Of a stretch of DNA of 64,000 bases, positions 39,656-49,463 are shown piece by piece. Origin of the DNA: Paraburkholderia sp. UYCP14C (GTDB taxonomy: Bacteria > Pseudomonadota > Gammaproteobacteria > Burkholderiales > Burkholderiaceae); NCBI RefSeq assembly GCF_004197395.1, contig NZ_SELS01000002.1, forward strand, positions 62,001 through 126,000, read 5' to 3'. The notes below the pieces were generated by a model. That model searched no databases, was not told where the DNA came from, and saw nothing but the letters and a program-made list of their open reading frames with translations. Each line of letters starts with the position of its first letter. Position 1 is the stretch's first letter. Position numbers and translations under genes: made by a program.

Positions 39656-40792
39656 TCAATAGATGTAGGAAAGCCAGCTCATCAGCCGTATGAACGCATG
39701 CCCCAGCGGATTGAGCGGATTACCCTGGGTCGGAAACGCCATCACTTCGGCCTGCCCGCCTACCCGCAGATCGCGCAGACGCGCGCGCTCGCTGTCGTCG
39801 AACTCGACGATCACCGGAAAGCGTTGCGCGGGACGCAGCCAGTCGCGGCTATTCTGCACGGTGGGCAGGCCGCCGGCCGGCGTGCTCTGGCCCACGCTCA
39901 CGCCATAGCCGACGCTGCGAACCCGGCCGCCGAACACTTCGCCGGGCAGCACGTCCAGTGCGATCTCGACACGCGTGCCGGGTTTGAGATGGCCCAGATT
40001 GTTCTCCGTCATGTCGGCGCTGACCCACACGTCGCGGATCGCGATCAGCGTCATGACCGGGTTGCCCGCCGCCGCGAACTGACCGACTTCGGTGCGCAGA
40101 TCGGTCACGACGCCACTCGAACGAGCGCGAATCCTCGCATTGGCGAGATCGAGTTCGGCCTTTTCCAATGCGCCGGCGGCGCTGCGCAACTGCGCGTTCT
40201 CCGCTTCGCTGCCGCCCTGCTGCTCCCGCGCGCGCTCGACCTCGGCACGCGCTCCGTCGACCTGGCTCAGCGCCTGTTCATGCGTGGCCCGCGCGACCTC
40301 GAGGCGTCGCAGCGAGACGGTGCCCTCGTCTTCACGATAGAGCCGCTCGAGACGGTCGCTGTCCTGGCGCGCCTTGACCTCGTTCGCGATGGCGGCCCGC
40401 AACCCCGCGAGTGCCGACTCGATTCCGGCCGTGCTGGCACCGACCTGACGGCGCGTGGACTCCAGATCGGCGCGCGCCCGGTCGGCGGCAATGCGGTACG
40501 GTTCGCTATCGACTTCGAACAGCACGTCCCCCGCATTGACATCCTGGTTGTTATGGACGAGCACCCGCGTCACGCGTCCCGACACCTCGGCGGCGACCGG
40601 CACGACATAGGCCTGAATCCGCGCCTGTTGCGTGTACGGCGTGAAACGGTCGGCGAGCAGATACCAGATCAGGCTCAGTACGATCACGCACACGACCCAC
40701 TTGACCGCCCTGCCCGAAGGGTCGGCCGCAGGCGCCGACGGCTTCGGCGGGGCGGACGCCGGAGGCTCGCGGCTATCCTGGGTATCGCTCAT
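39656..40792 (-). CDS. HlyD-family periplasmic adaptor
   Basis: This 378-residue membrane fusion protein has one N-terminal helix (WVVCVIVLSLIWYLLADR), a lipoyl-like half (VPVAAEVSGRVTRVLVHNNQ), a long coiled-coil hairpin (about 100-210) and the second lipoyl half with RSSGVVTDLRTEVGQFAAAG. It is of the EmrA/AaeA type. The ATG at 40792 overlaps the stop of the outer membrane factor gene (ATGA). It links the DUF2955 pump to the outer membrane channel. Confidence 0.94.
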   Translation of the reverse strand: MSDTQDSREPPASAPPKPSAPAADPSGRAVKWVVCVIVLSLIWYLLADRFTPYTQQARIQAYVVPVAAEVSGRVTRVLVHNNQDVNAGDVLFEVDSEPYRIAADRARADLESTRRQVGASTAGIESALAGLRAAIANEVKARQDSDRLERLYREDEGTVSLRRLEVARATHEQALSQVDGARAEVERAREQQGGSEAENAQLRSAAGALEKAELDLANARIRARSSGVVTDLRTEVGQFAAAGNPVMTLIAIRDVWVSADMTENNLGHLKPGTRVEIALDVLPGEVFGGRVRSVGYGVSVGQSTPAGGLPTVQNSRDWLRPAQRFPVIVEFDDSERARLRDLRVGGQAEVMAFPTQGNPLNPLGHAFIRLMSWLSYIY

Positions 40793-42327
40793 CGTGGCGC
40801 CCCTTCGGCTTGCCCAGGCGCAACGGAAGACGGCGTCGCTTCATCGAGCAGGTCGCCCCAGTCGGTGCGCTGCCGCATCTGCGCGCGCGTCGCCGCATCG
40901 ACGAGCGGCTGCTCGGTCTCCCAGCCGCCTCCGAGCGCCTTGTAAAGCGCGATCACACTGCCGACTGCGTTGCTGCGATTGACCACGTACGCGTCCTGCT
41001 GCGCGAACAGCGCGCGCTGCGCATCGAGTACCCGCTGAAAGTCCGAATAGCCTTCCCGATAGATCGTATTGGCGAGCGTGAGCGAGCGCCGCGCCGCGCC
41101 TTGCGCGTCATTCAGAATGGTGTCGCGCTGCAACGCGGCGATCAGCGCCGTGGCGGCGTCATCGGCCTCGCGTGCCGCGTCGCGCACCGTGTTCTGATAA
41201 GCGACCGTCAACTCCTGCAGCCGCGCGTCCTGAACGCGCACGTTGTTGGTGATCCTGCCGTAGTCGAACACGTTCCACGTCACGCTCGGGCCCGCGGCGA
41301 AGAGCAGTGTGCTCGGTGCGCCCGCGAGCGAACTGGCGGTCCACGTGAGCGTGCCGAGCAACGATACCGATGGGTACAGGTCCGCTTTGGCCACGCCGAT
41401 CAGCGCCGACTGCGCAGCCATCTGATACTCGGCAGCGCGAACGTCGGGCCGGCGCAACAGTAGATCGGCCGGCACGTCCTGCAGCACCGCATGATCCACG
41501 AGCGGCACCACGCCTTCCTTGCCCGCCTGCACGTCGAGTTCCGGCAGCGGACCCGGCGCTCGCCCGATCAGCCCCGACAGCGCATGACGCGCCAGCACGA
41601 TCTGGCTCTCGAGATCGGGGATGCTGCTCAAGGTCCCCAGGTACTGTGTCTTCGCCTGCTGGAAGTCGAGTTCATCGGACTCGCCGGCCTTGAAGAGCTT
41701 TTGCGCGATGTCGTAGCTGCGCTTTTGCAACTGCGCGTTCTCGCGCGCGATGCGTAGCCGCGCCTGCGCGACCCGCAGCGTGAAATACGTATCCGCGACC
41801 TGCGCGTGCAACAGAACCAGCGCATCGTCGCGGTTGGCTTGCGCGGCGAAGAACGAGGCGTCGGCCGATTCGATCGCGCGACTGAAACGCCCCCAGAAAT
41901 CCAGCTCCCAGCCAACGATGAAGCCCGCGCCGTACTGCACGAAGGCCCCCGACTTCGGGTTGAATCCACCCGAGCGCTTGCGCGCCGAAGGCAGCACATC
42001 GGCATTCACCTGCTGCACCTGCGGATAGCGTCCCGCGAGCGCGATGCCGAGCTGTGCGCGTGCCTCGAGCACGCGCAGTCCGGCGATCTTCAGGTCGCCG
42101 TTGTTCGCGTCGGCTGAAGCGATCAGACGTTCGAGATTCTGGTCGCCGAAGATCAGCCACCATTGGCGCACGTCGGGCTGTGCGCCCTGTTGCGTGACCT
42201 GCGTGATCGATGCGCTGCTCCAGTGCTCGCTCCACGCTTCATGCTGCGGCTTGAAGTCCGGCCCTACCCGCATGCATCCGCTCAGGCCGACCGTCCCGAA
42301 CAGCACTGCGATCCCATACGGACGCAT
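40789..42327 (-). CDS. Outer membrane efflux lipoprotein (NodT/OprM family)
   Basis: The product (512 residues from the ATG at 42327) has a short lipoprotein signal with lipobox LSGC and the NodT-type N terminus MRVGPDFKPQ. Two outer-membrane-factor repeats follow, with typical segments GWELDFWGRFSRAIESADAS, LLRRPDVRAAEYQMAA and VTWNVFDYGRITNNV. It is the outer channel of the tripartite pump encoded with the two following genes. The N-region is short, so a start a few codons upstream is possible. Confidence 0.93.
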   Translation of the reverse strand: MRPYGIAVLFGTVGLSGCMRVGPDFKPQHEAWSEHWSSASITQVTQQGAQPDVRQWWLIFGDQNLERLIASADANNGDLKIAGLRVLEARAQLGIALAGRYPQVQQVNADVLPSARKRSGGFNPKSGAFVQYGAGFIVGWELDFWGRFSRAIESADASFFAAQANRDDALVLLHAQVADTYFTLRVAQARLRIARENAQLQKRSYDIAQKLFKAGESDELDFQQAKTQYLGTLSSIPDLESQIVLARHALSGLIGRAPGPLPELDVQAGKEGVVPLVDHAVLQDVPADLLLRRPDVRAAEYQMAAQSALIGVAKADLYPSVSLLGTLTWTASSLAGAPSTLLFAAGPSVTWNVFDYGRITNNVRVQDARLQELTVAYQNTVRDAAREADDAATALIAALQRDTILNDAQGAARRSLTLANTIYREGYSDFQRVLDAQRALFAQQDAYVVNRSNAVGSVIALYKALGGGWETEQPLVDAATRAQMRQRTDWGDLLDEATPSSVAPGQAEGAPR

Positions 42328-42356
42328 CAACGGTGACACGGAGCCATCCTCGAGCT

Positions 42357-43460
42357 TCAGGTCTGCTTCTGTTCGTGGCTCTGTTTGGATTGCGGCTGGT
42401 CGCGGACCCAGCGCCAGAACAGCTGATAACCGACGGCCAGCATCACGGGCCCGACGAACAGCCCGATCACGCCACCTGTCACCATGCCGCCGAGCGCGCC
42501 GATCAGCACGACGGGCATCGGCACCGCAACGCCGCGGCCCAGCATCAAAGGCTTGAGCACGTTGTCGGCGAGGCCCGCGACGAACACGTAAACCGAGAAG
42601 ATGATGTTGGCGGTGGTCACGCCGTCCGTGACGATCACGAAGGCGATCACCGGAATGGTGATCAGCGTGGCCGGCAGTTGCATGATGCCGAGCAGCAGCA
42701 CCGCCAGCGCGAGCAGCCCTGCGCCGGGTATCCCCTTGACGACGAAGCCGATGCCGATCAGCAGCATCTGGATGAACGCGATGCCCACCACGCCCTGCGC
42801 GACTGCGCGAATCGTCGCCGTGCACAAATCGGCGATCTGAGTGCCGTTCTCGGGGCCCGAGATGCGCGAGGCGATTTCCACCGCGCTGTGATAGCCCTTT
42901 TCACCATGAGCCATCAGGATTCCGGCGACAATCAGCGCGACAAAAAATATCACCAGCCCGGCACCGAGACCCGTCACCGTTGAAAGCACAACGAGGCCGG
43001 CCTCCTTCAGCTGCGGGCCGAACTTATGCACGAGGCCGGTCAGGTCCGTCGATGCCTGTTGCCAGAAGTCGTACACACGCTGGCCGACCAGCGGCCAACT
43101 CGCGACCGACTCCGCGGGAGGCGGAATCCGGAACTCACCGGCCTTCGCAATGGCGATCGATTTCTCGATCGAATCCGCTACCGCGAGACCCATCGCATAC
43201 GTCGGCACCAGAATCACGGCAAACGCGACAAGGACGATCAGCGTGGCGATCAGGCCATCCTTGCCGCCGAGCATGGAGCGAAGCATGACCTGGAGCGGAT
43301 AGAGCGTGATCGCAAGAATCACCGACCAGGCCATCAGGTTAAGAAACGGAGCGAAGATCCGAAAGCAGAACACCGCCAGGATCGCGATGAGTCCGGCGCG
43401 GATCAGCACGTCGAGCATCTCTCGGGACTGAGTCCGTTGAGGAACCGGTGTGAGTAGCAT
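42357..43460 (-). CDS. AI-2E family (PerM/TqsA-like) permease
   Basis: The 367-residue inner-membrane protein starts at the ATG at 43460, after GGAGAAC. It has about eight helices, with typical segments APFLNLMAWSVILAITLYPL, IPGAGLLALAVLLLGIMQLP and the C-terminal LIGALGGMVTGGVIGLFVGP. Family members export autoinducer-2 or other small solutes, or act as Na+/H+ antiporters; the specific function is open. It lies 29 bases upstream of the efflux operon and may be co-transcribed. Confidence 0.92.
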   Translation of the reverse strand: MLLTPVPQRTQSREMLDVLIRAGLIAILAVFCFRIFAPFLNLMAWSVILAITLYPLQVMLRSMLGGKDGLIATLIVLVAFAVILVPTYAMGLAVADSIEKSIAIAKAGEFRIPPPAESVASWPLVGQRVYDFWQQASTDLTGLVHKFGPQLKEAGLVVLSTVTGLGAGLVIFFVALIVAGILMAHGEKGYHSAVEIASRISGPENGTQIADLCTATIRAVAQGVVGIAFIQMLLIGIGFVVKGIPGAGLLALAVLLLGIMQLPATLITIPVIAFVIVTDGVTTANIIFSVYVFVAGLADNVLKPLMLGRGVAVPMPVVLIGALGGMVTGGVIGLFVGPVMLAVGYQLFWRWVRDQPQSKQSHEQKQT

Positions 43461-43740
43461 AAGTTGTTCTCCCGCCAGGTCGCGTCGCGGTTCGGCGGCG
43501 ACGCCGTGATAGGCCTGCAATCGCGAAAACTCAAACCCACTGGAACGTTTTTGACGCCAATACCAAGGCCTGCCCGCAATTCCGGCATCTTCAGGAAGAG
43601 AATCGCGCCGGCTTCGTCGTCGACAAAGCCCGGCGTTTCACTACTATTGAACCCGCACCCGGAATATTCAATTGGACTTTGGTCTCATAGGCTCGACCCG
43701 CCCGGCGTTCAGCCCGGCGCCGACAACCATGGAGAACCCC

Positions 43741-44727
43741 GTGAGATTGATGGCCCTCGTCACCGTGCTTCTGGCCTTGATGCCGTGCGTCCCAGTCCTC
43801 GCCGCCGGGGTCGGCTTTCAGAAGGTCGACATTCCGAATGGCGCCGAGCCGCCGCTCACAGCGGGAATCTGGTACCCGACCGATGCGCCGGCGACGCCGC
43901 GCGCGTTGGGCAACGTCACCCAGACCGTCGCCGTCGACGCTCCGATCGCGGGGGAGCACCTGCCGCTGGTGGTGCTGTCGCACGGCGGCGGCGGCTGGTA
44001 CGGCGCCCATTACGACACCGCTCTGGCGCTGGCTCGTGCGGGCTTCGTCGCGGCGGCGCTCAGTCACGCCGGCGACACGTTCGACGACCAGAGCCGCGTG
44101 CTGCAACTGTGGCGCCGGCCTGCCCAGCTTCATCGGCTGGTGGACTACATGCTCGACGAATGGCGTGGGCACGAGCAGATCGATGCAAACCGCGTCGGCG
44201 CATTCGGCTTTTCCAACGGCGGCTTCACCGTGCTGGTGGCCGCGGGCGGCATGCCGGATCTGTCGACGATCGCTTCGTTTTGCGAGGCCCACCCGGATCA
44301 TGACCTGTGCGCAGCGTTGCGGCATGCGGGCGTCGACGTCCCTCTCGGCGCGGACGTTCCCGCCGGCGTCTGGGTCCACGATGCACGCATCAAGGCCGTC
44401 GTCATCGCGGCGCCCGCGTTCGGCTTCGCATTCGGCCATGCGGGCTTGAGCGGCGTGCGCGCCCCGGTCCAGCTGTGGAGCGCCGCCGACGATCGTCACC
44501 AGCCGCATCCCTGGTACGATGAGCCGGTGCGTGACGACCTGCCCCGCGCTCCCGACTATCGCGTGGTGGCCAACGCAGGTCACTACGACTTTCTACCACC
44601 CTGCGAAGCGCGTCTTGCGCGGCTGCGCCCGGAGATCTGCGGCAGTGCACCGGGCTTCGACCGGGCGGCGTTCCATCAAACATTTAATGCCGATGTGGTG
44701 CGGTCTTTCGAGTCGATGCTGCGATAG
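43741..44727 (+). CDS. Exported alpha/beta hydrolase (predicted dienelactone hydrolase)
   Basis: The 328-residue protein has a signal peptide (MALVTVLLALMPCVPVLAAG) and an alpha/beta-hydrolase fold: oxyanion region LPLVVLSHGGGGW, nucleophile elbow GAFGFSNGGFT (Ser in GFSNGG) and likely catalytic His in VANAGHYDFLPP. It matches the exported dienelactone-hydrolase-like group (COG4188). I chose the GTG at 43741, because GGAG lies 6 bases before it; the upstream ATG at 43729 has no ribosome site. The 280 bases before it separate it from the divergent permease. Confidence 0.85.
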   Translation: MRLMALVTVLLALMPCVPVLAAGVGFQKVDIPNGAEPPLTAGIWYPTDAPATPRALGNVTQTVAVDAPIAGEHLPLVVLSHGGGGWYGAHYDTALALARAGFVAAALSHAGDTFDDQSRVLQLWRRPAQLHRLVDYMLDEWRGHEQIDANRVGAFGFSNGGFTVLVAAGGMPDLSTIASFCEAHPDHDLCAALRHAGVDVPLGADVPAGVWVHDARIKAVVIAAPAFGFAFGHAGLSGVRAPVQLWSAADDRHQPHPWYDEPVRDDLPRAPDYRVVANAGHYDFLPPCEARLARLRPEICGSAPGFDRAAFHQTFNADVVRSFESMLR

Positions 44728-44736
44728 GCCAGAGAC

Positions 44737-45138
44737 TTAGCCGAATTCGTCGTGTTGCGGCAGTTGGTCCGTGATCGAATACCACGGCGCCTTTGAACCC
44801 ACGAAAATATGGGCGGTGGGAGACATGGTGGGCGAATCCGTCAGTGTTCCCAGTGTGACGTGAACGTATTCGCCGTTACGCACCACCGAGAACATCAGGC
44901 TTCCACATATTTTGCAGCGCACATCGTGCGATGCGCGTTCATCGCCGAAAATCAGCAGGCTGTCTTCGCCCCGAGTGATGCGCAGCTTGTCGCGCTCGAT
45001 TCCCGCGAATGGTTTGAACGCCGAGCCGGTCGCACGCCGACAGCTCGAACAGTGGCAATTCAACGCATAGACGAATTCGTCCTTCACCGAGTAGTGGACG
45101 GCACCGCAAAGGCATTGGCCGGCAAGCAATGGTTTCAT
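44737..45138 (-). CDS. GFA-family zinc protein
   Basis: This 133-residue protein carries the GFA pattern AGQCLCGAVHYSV, NCHCSSCRRATGSAF and CKICGSLMF. The ATG at 45138 gives the standard start MKPLLAGQCLCG. It is convergent with the hydrolase gene, 9 bases apart. It is the third GFA gene in the window and closer in motif to the one at 14542 (CLCGAV, RRATGS/QRASGS) than to the one at 14962. Confidence 0.9.
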   Translation of the reverse strand: MKPLLAGQCLCGAVHYSVKDEFVYALNCHCSSCRRATGSAFKPFAGIERDKLRITRGEDSLLIFGDERASHDVRCKICGSLMFSVVRNGEYVHVTLGTLTDSPTMSPTAHIFVGSKAPWYSITDQLPQHDEFG

Positions 45139-45292
45139 GGCTGCTTTCGAACAGAAGGTAGGTCGCAAATTGGAAAGTGAGGCAGCCGTGATTATTCGCG
45201 AGTCGAAGCGCGATGTCGAACCGCCGGACCCGGCCGAACCCGGCCGATGCCGGATGGATAATCTGGCGTCGCCCTGGTATCGGCCTGAGCCG

Positions 45293-45721
45293 CTAGCGCT
45301 TGAACATCACCTGCGCCGTGCCGCCCTCGATCGGAGACGACGTGTGCTGGTGGACGATCTTCCATCCATCGGCCTGCTGCCGCAGCGTCATGGTCAGGCG
45401 ATTGTCCATCGAACGCAGTTCCTGACCGTCGGCGTTGACGGCCTGGTATGTCGCGAAGGCGTGGACAACGGCGAGGTCCGCGGCGACGACCGTTTGCGCG
45501 TCGCTGAAATTCACGATCACGCGTTCTCCCCCCAGCGAACCGAACCAGCCCTCCGCCATTGCGCGCCACGATGCGATGCCGTTGTACGACCATGTACCCC
45601 ACATGTCGAAGATCACCGCATCACGGTCGTATAGCGCGATGAACGCGTCTACGTCTTTGGCCAATACCGCGCCTTGGTAGCCTTCCAGAACTTGCAGGAT
45701 CGGATTGTCGGGTTTGTTCAC
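45293..45721 (-). CDS. SnoaL/NTF2-like protein (ketosteroid isomerase fold)
   Basis: The 142-residue protein begins at a GTG (45721) with AGGAG 8 bases upstream. The core is typical of SnoaL/DUF4440-type proteins: YQGAVLAKDVDAFIALYDRD, VIFDMWGTWSYNG, then ADLAVVHAFATYQAV and DGWKIVHQHTSSP. The fold is used for many small-molecule enzymes and binding proteins, so no reaction can be given. Confidence 0.85.
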   Translation of the reverse strand: MNKPDNPILQVLEGYQGAVLAKDVDAFIALYDRDAVIFDMWGTWSYNGIASWRAMAEGWFGSLGGERVIVNFSDAQTVVAADLAVVHAFATYQAVNADGQELRSMDNRLTMTLRQQADGWKIVHQHTSSPIEGGTAQVMFKR

Positions 45722-45937
45722 GGCGTGTGCTCCTGAGTCGGATTGAGATGGCGGCCAGAACCGGGACAAAACGTCGGCTCCGAAGTTCTCGACCGATTGT
45801 CTTACCAGCTAACGACGATCGACGAATCACCGGATCGACATCCAGGCGGAAAAATCTGGAACGCGATTGCATCACATTGATCAGATCACGCGCAGGTCGC
45901 GGGCGTTCGGGCTGGGGAAGCCCGAACGCCGCGCAAA

Positions 45938-46870
45938 CTACTGGGCGGTCTGCTGACGTTGATACTCGTTGTGCTTCATTTGCATATAGTCGTCGCGGCT
46001 GACCTCGTGCAGTTGCCGCGGATACTGCTCGGTCGCATCGAACCAGTCGGCGAAGCGTTTGTCGACGCGCGCGTCGGCCGGGCTCGAAAGCGCGCCAAGA
46101 TAGGCCTCGATGGCGAGGTAATAGCGCATCGTATTGCGTTCCACCAGACCGCGCACGCCGCCGATGTATTGCGGATCGCTCGCCGACGAATCGGGCGTCG
46201 TGGAAAAGCCGACCTTGTCGCTGCCGATCGTCGCCAGATAGGTCTTCATCGCAAATCGTCCCGCCGTGCCGTATCCGTACGCGTAGGTCAGATGAATGAA
46301 GGTGCGGTTATCGCCCACGGGTATCGCTTCCAGCACGATACGGTAGTCTTTGGTGCTCAATGGACCCGTGGCCGCGCTCAGCTCGACACGAAAATAATCA
46401 GGGGTGCTCGCTACCGGGCGAAACTGAAATTGCACGCGGTACGACGATGAAAGAGATTCCTCGGTTTTCTTGCCGATGTTCACGGTGAGGACCGTACCGC
46501 TATCTCCGGTCGACGCGTGGCAGTACTTGGTGTTCAGATGCAGGATCAGCACGTCGCACCAGTTGGCCGGACCCCGAACCGGGTCGCCGAGCGCGCCGCT
46601 GACCACCGCGAAAGGATGGTTGAGCACACCGTAAATATCGCCCTTCAGCGCCGACGGCAACTCCTGCGATTCGAGGTACAGCGGCCGCTGAAACTGGTTA
46701 TGCGCGAGTTGCTGCGTCAGACTTTGATATTTCGTGCGCAGGCGGGCCGCGCTGTCGTCGGCCTGCACCAAGGCGCTCTGACATAAGAAGCAGAACACCG
46801 TGGTCATCACGATCATCCACCACGGTCGCGTCCGCCGGTTACCCGCCGGGGATCTGGTAAGCCTGCTCAT
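45938..46870 (-). CDS. Exported hypothetical protein
   Basis: The 310-residue protein has a signal peptide with basic n-region and hydrophobic core MIVMTTVFCFLCQSALVQA. The mature part begins ADDSAARLRTKYQSLTQQLA and holds WCDVLILHLNTKYC, with two Cys that could pair. It is mostly beta-rich, ending QMKHNEYQRQQTAQ. The ATG at 46870 was chosen for a strong GGAGGAGGACC. It resembles conserved Burkholderiales proteins of unknown function. Confidence 0.75.
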   Translation of the reverse strand: MSRLTRSPAGNRRTRPWWMIVMTTVFCFLCQSALVQADDSAARLRTKYQSLTQQLAHNQFQRPLYLESQELPSALKGDIYGVLNHPFAVVSGALGDPVRGPANWCDVLILHLNTKYCHASTGDSGTVLTVNIGKKTEESLSSSYRVQFQFRPVASTPDYFRVELSAATGPLSTKDYRIVLEAIPVGDNRTFIHLTYAYGYGTAGRFAMKTYLATIGSDKVGFSTTPDSSASDPQYIGGVRGLVERNTMRYYLAIEAYLGALSSPADARVDKRFADWFDATEQYPRQLHEVSRDDYMQMKHNEYQRQQTAQ

Positions 46871-47096
46871 GGTCCTCCTCCTACTTTGGCTCAAGTTGCG
46901 GCGCACCGGATCTCGATCCGATCGTGGCGCCCTCTTTGCTCCCGCATTTCCGCAGGCGGTGGCGTGGAACGTACCAACAACATCGATGTCGGCTTCCAGC
47001 GTACTACTCGCGGCCGCATCGTCGGGTCTGCGCGCACATCTTCACCGCCGTCACACCACCCTACGCAAATACCGGGCCGCGGACCTCGAACCCTGA

Positions 47097-47489
47097 TCAC
47101 TGGCCCGGCTCCCATTCCGGACTGTAGCCTCCGAGCGTCGGGTGATACATCTCGTCTCCGGAGTGCTGAGTGAACTCGACGTTCAGTCGGTCCTCGCGCA
47201 AGCCCAGAATCTCGATGCAGAGCGCGCAAAGGGCCTTGGCCACCTCCATGCGCAACTCCGGCGCTCGCCCTCTTCTGATATCGAGCATCAGCAACGCAAC
47301 GGGCACCGGTTCGCCGCCTTCCTCCGCAATGCGCCAGACGCTGCCGAGACCGAGTTCGCGTATGGCTACGGTGATTCGCCTGACGTCGACCGACATCATG
47401 CGGGCATACGTCTCACTCATCTTCGCTGCGAGCAGCCTTTTACTCTCCACAGAGTATTGATCGTTTACATCAAGCTGTAGATAAGGCAT
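47097..47489 (-). CDS. Tautomerase-family protein
   Basis: The 130-residue protein starts MPYLQLDVNDQY at 47489, giving the N-terminal catalytic Pro after Met removal. It continues like a 4-oxalocrotonate tautomerase (KRLLAAKMSETYARMMSVDV, ITVAIRELG). A second beta-alpha-beta half follows, making it of the longer, fused type. The open frame extends upstream, but only this start places Pro in position 2 and has GGAG 9 bases before it. Substrate unknown. Confidence 0.85.
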   Translation of the reverse strand: MPYLQLDVNDQYSVESKRLLAAKMSETYARMMSVDVRRITVAIRELGLGSVWRIAEEGGEPVPVALLMLDIRRGRAPELRMEVAKALCALCIEILGLREDRLNVEFTQHSGDEMYHPTLGGYSPEWEPGQ

Positions 47490-47902
47490 CGCGTCGATCT
47501 CCGGGGAAAGTGTTTCGCACGCGCCAACAACTATATGCCGCGCCATGACATCGATCAAAAGCGTCAGCGCACCCTGGCAAGCGATGGGTCGCCTGACTCG
47601 CCTGCGTCGAGTTCGATTATGACCTCGTCATTTGCGGGTTGCTCCTGTCATCAGCGGACGACCGCTCAAACGATTCTGGCGTATTGCGTGGCTGACGGGA
47701 ACTCTGTTTTGGCCAATCGCCTTTGCATAATGGTCTTCACCATCTACACGAAATCCCGGATCAACGAGATACGTTCGTTGCCGGGAATTCGCCACCCGCA
47801 TTCAACAGCCATGAGTCGTTTATTTCATTGGCTGTCCTATCGTTTGTTCACCTTCTCGCCCGCAGCGTGTGCGCTGTTAAATCGATCATCAGGAGAATCG
47901 TC
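47490..47902. other. Divergent promoter region, no gene seen
   Basis: This 413-base region lies between the tautomerase and the HbpS/GlcG-like gene. The plus-strand frame is open but the family match starts only at 47903. It probably contains both promoters. I found no clear operator. Confidence 0.4.
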
Positions 47903-48634
47903 ATGAATAAGATGCTCACCGTCGCTGTCGCAGCGTTTTGCATTGCGTCCTTTTCGCATGAAAGTCGCGCGTCTGGCGACGATGACGTTCCACAAGCCCG
48001 ATGCACGCTGCCGCAAGGTACGGTCGCATGGGTGGAAAAGCAGTTGCGTGTGGTCGTGAATCTGTCCGATGCCAATGGCGGGATCTTCAAGCCCAACCGG
48101 ATGTGGGCGGCCATTGTCGATCGGCAGGGACATCTCTGTTCGGTGATCGTGACCGGAGATGCCTGGCCCGGTAGTCGGGCTATCGCCATCGCGAAGGCTT
48201 ATACCGCGAACGGCTTTAGCAACGATGCACTCGCGCTCTCGACGGCAAACCTCTACGCGGCCACCCAACCTGGCGGCTCCCTTTATGGGCTGAACAATTC
48301 GAATCCTTTTGACGCGCGCTTCCTCGAACAGGGCAGCGGCATCGGACACACGCTCGGCGGCGTGATTACCTTCGGCGGAGGCGTCGCACTTTATGCAGGA
48401 AGGAAAGTGATAGGAGGATTAGGCGTGAGCGGCGATAGCGCCTGCGCCGATCATGCGATCGCGTATCGCATGCGCAAGCTCGCGGGGCTCGACACCGTGC
48501 CCGGCGGCGAAGGCCCGAACAACACGGATAACATCGTTTATTCAACCAGCGGATCTCCGACGGGCTTCGAGCATCCTCATTGCTTCCCGAGCGACCTGAG
48601 CGCCGCCAAAATCGAGCAGATACCTTCGCACTGA
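47903..48634 (+). CDS. Exported GlcG/HbpS-like protein
   Basis: The 243-residue protein has a signal peptide (MNKMLTVAVAAFCIASFSHE). Its middle resembles the GlcG/HbpS family, with WAAIVDRQGHLCSVIVTGDA, SRAIAIAKAYTANGFSNDAL and the C-terminal GGVALYAGRKVIGGLGVSGD. Members bind haem or sit beside glycolate genes; the precise role here is unknown. The ATG at 47903 follows AGGAGA by 6 bases. Confidence 0.88.
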   Translation: MNKMLTVAVAAFCIASFSHESRASGDDDVPQARCTLPQGTVAWVEKQLRVVVNLSDANGGIFKPNRMWAAIVDRQGHLCSVIVTGDAWPGSRAIAIAKAYTANGFSNDALALSTANLYAATQPGGSLYGLNNSNPFDARFLEQGSGIGHTLGGVITFGGGVALYAGRKVIGGLGVSGDSACADHAIAYRMRKLAGLDTVPGGEGPNNTDNIVYSTSGSPTGFEHPHCFPSDLSAAKIEQIPSH

Positions 48635-48824
48635 CGGTGCTTCGCACGGTTGGCCGACCGACACCCACGGGCGACGGCAATCATCGGCCCGTGGCGAGGT
48701 TTCAGCGGACGACCGTCAAATCACATCGGGCTTCCGGACAACGCGCCGGAAGCCCGCATCGAGTTTCGGACAGCCGCAGTTGGACTCCCCTGGCTTACCC
48801 CGCAGACTCATGCGGTGAAAATCG

Positions 48825-49252
48825 TCAACGCATCTGCCCGTCGATTTGCTTGCGCAGACGGTTTTCCTCGTCCTGAAGCTCGGGCGTAAAAGCTTCGCCA
48901 AAGTCCGCGGGCTCGAAGAACGGGCGAATCTCGATCTCCGAATCACTGACCATCGGATTCGGGCAGCGCTTGACCCATTCGATCGCTTCGTCCATCGATT
49001 GAACTTGCCAGAGCCAGTACCCGGCGATCAATTCCTTGGTTTCCGCAAACGGTCCGTCAATCACGATGCGGTCCTTCCCTGAGAACCTCACTCGAACGCC
49101 TGCCGAACTCGGCTCAAGCCGTCGCCGCCCTGCATGATGCCGGCCTTGACCAATTGCTCGTTGTACTGCCCCATCGCCGTGAGGAGTTCCGTACTCGGCA
49201 TTTGCCCGGCTTCCGATTCGGGGGTTGCCTTGATGATGACCATGACGCGCAT
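48825..49252 (-). pseudogene. YCII-family protein with frameshift
   Basis: The gene starts MRVMVIIKATPESEAGQ at 49252 and is normal up to MQGGDGL. The frame then stops at 49088 (SRVRQAFE). The correct continuation, EPSSAGVRVRFSGKDR, then IVIDGPFAETKELIAGYWLW and the C terminus, is in the next frame down to 48825. A single lost base near 49113 explains it. The DGPF motif identifies the YCII (DGPFAETKE) family, proteins often linked to ECF sigma factors. It is either a true frameshift or a sequencing error. Confidence 0.85.
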
Positions 49253-49463
49253 TTGGTTTTTCCCTTTGAAGACGAAAATGTTCTGGAGGCAATGGCGCCT
49301 CCAGTGACTTCGACGAATGATCGTGGGAGAAATCGACATTCGCAATACATGATTGCGCGATTTTTCAGAGTGCTGCGAATGTGGTCATGCATTGGCCGCC
49401 AGGAAACGCCCTCACGTGCAGGCTGTCCGGCCGATGCGGCGCGCCCTTGACGCGCTGCATCAA

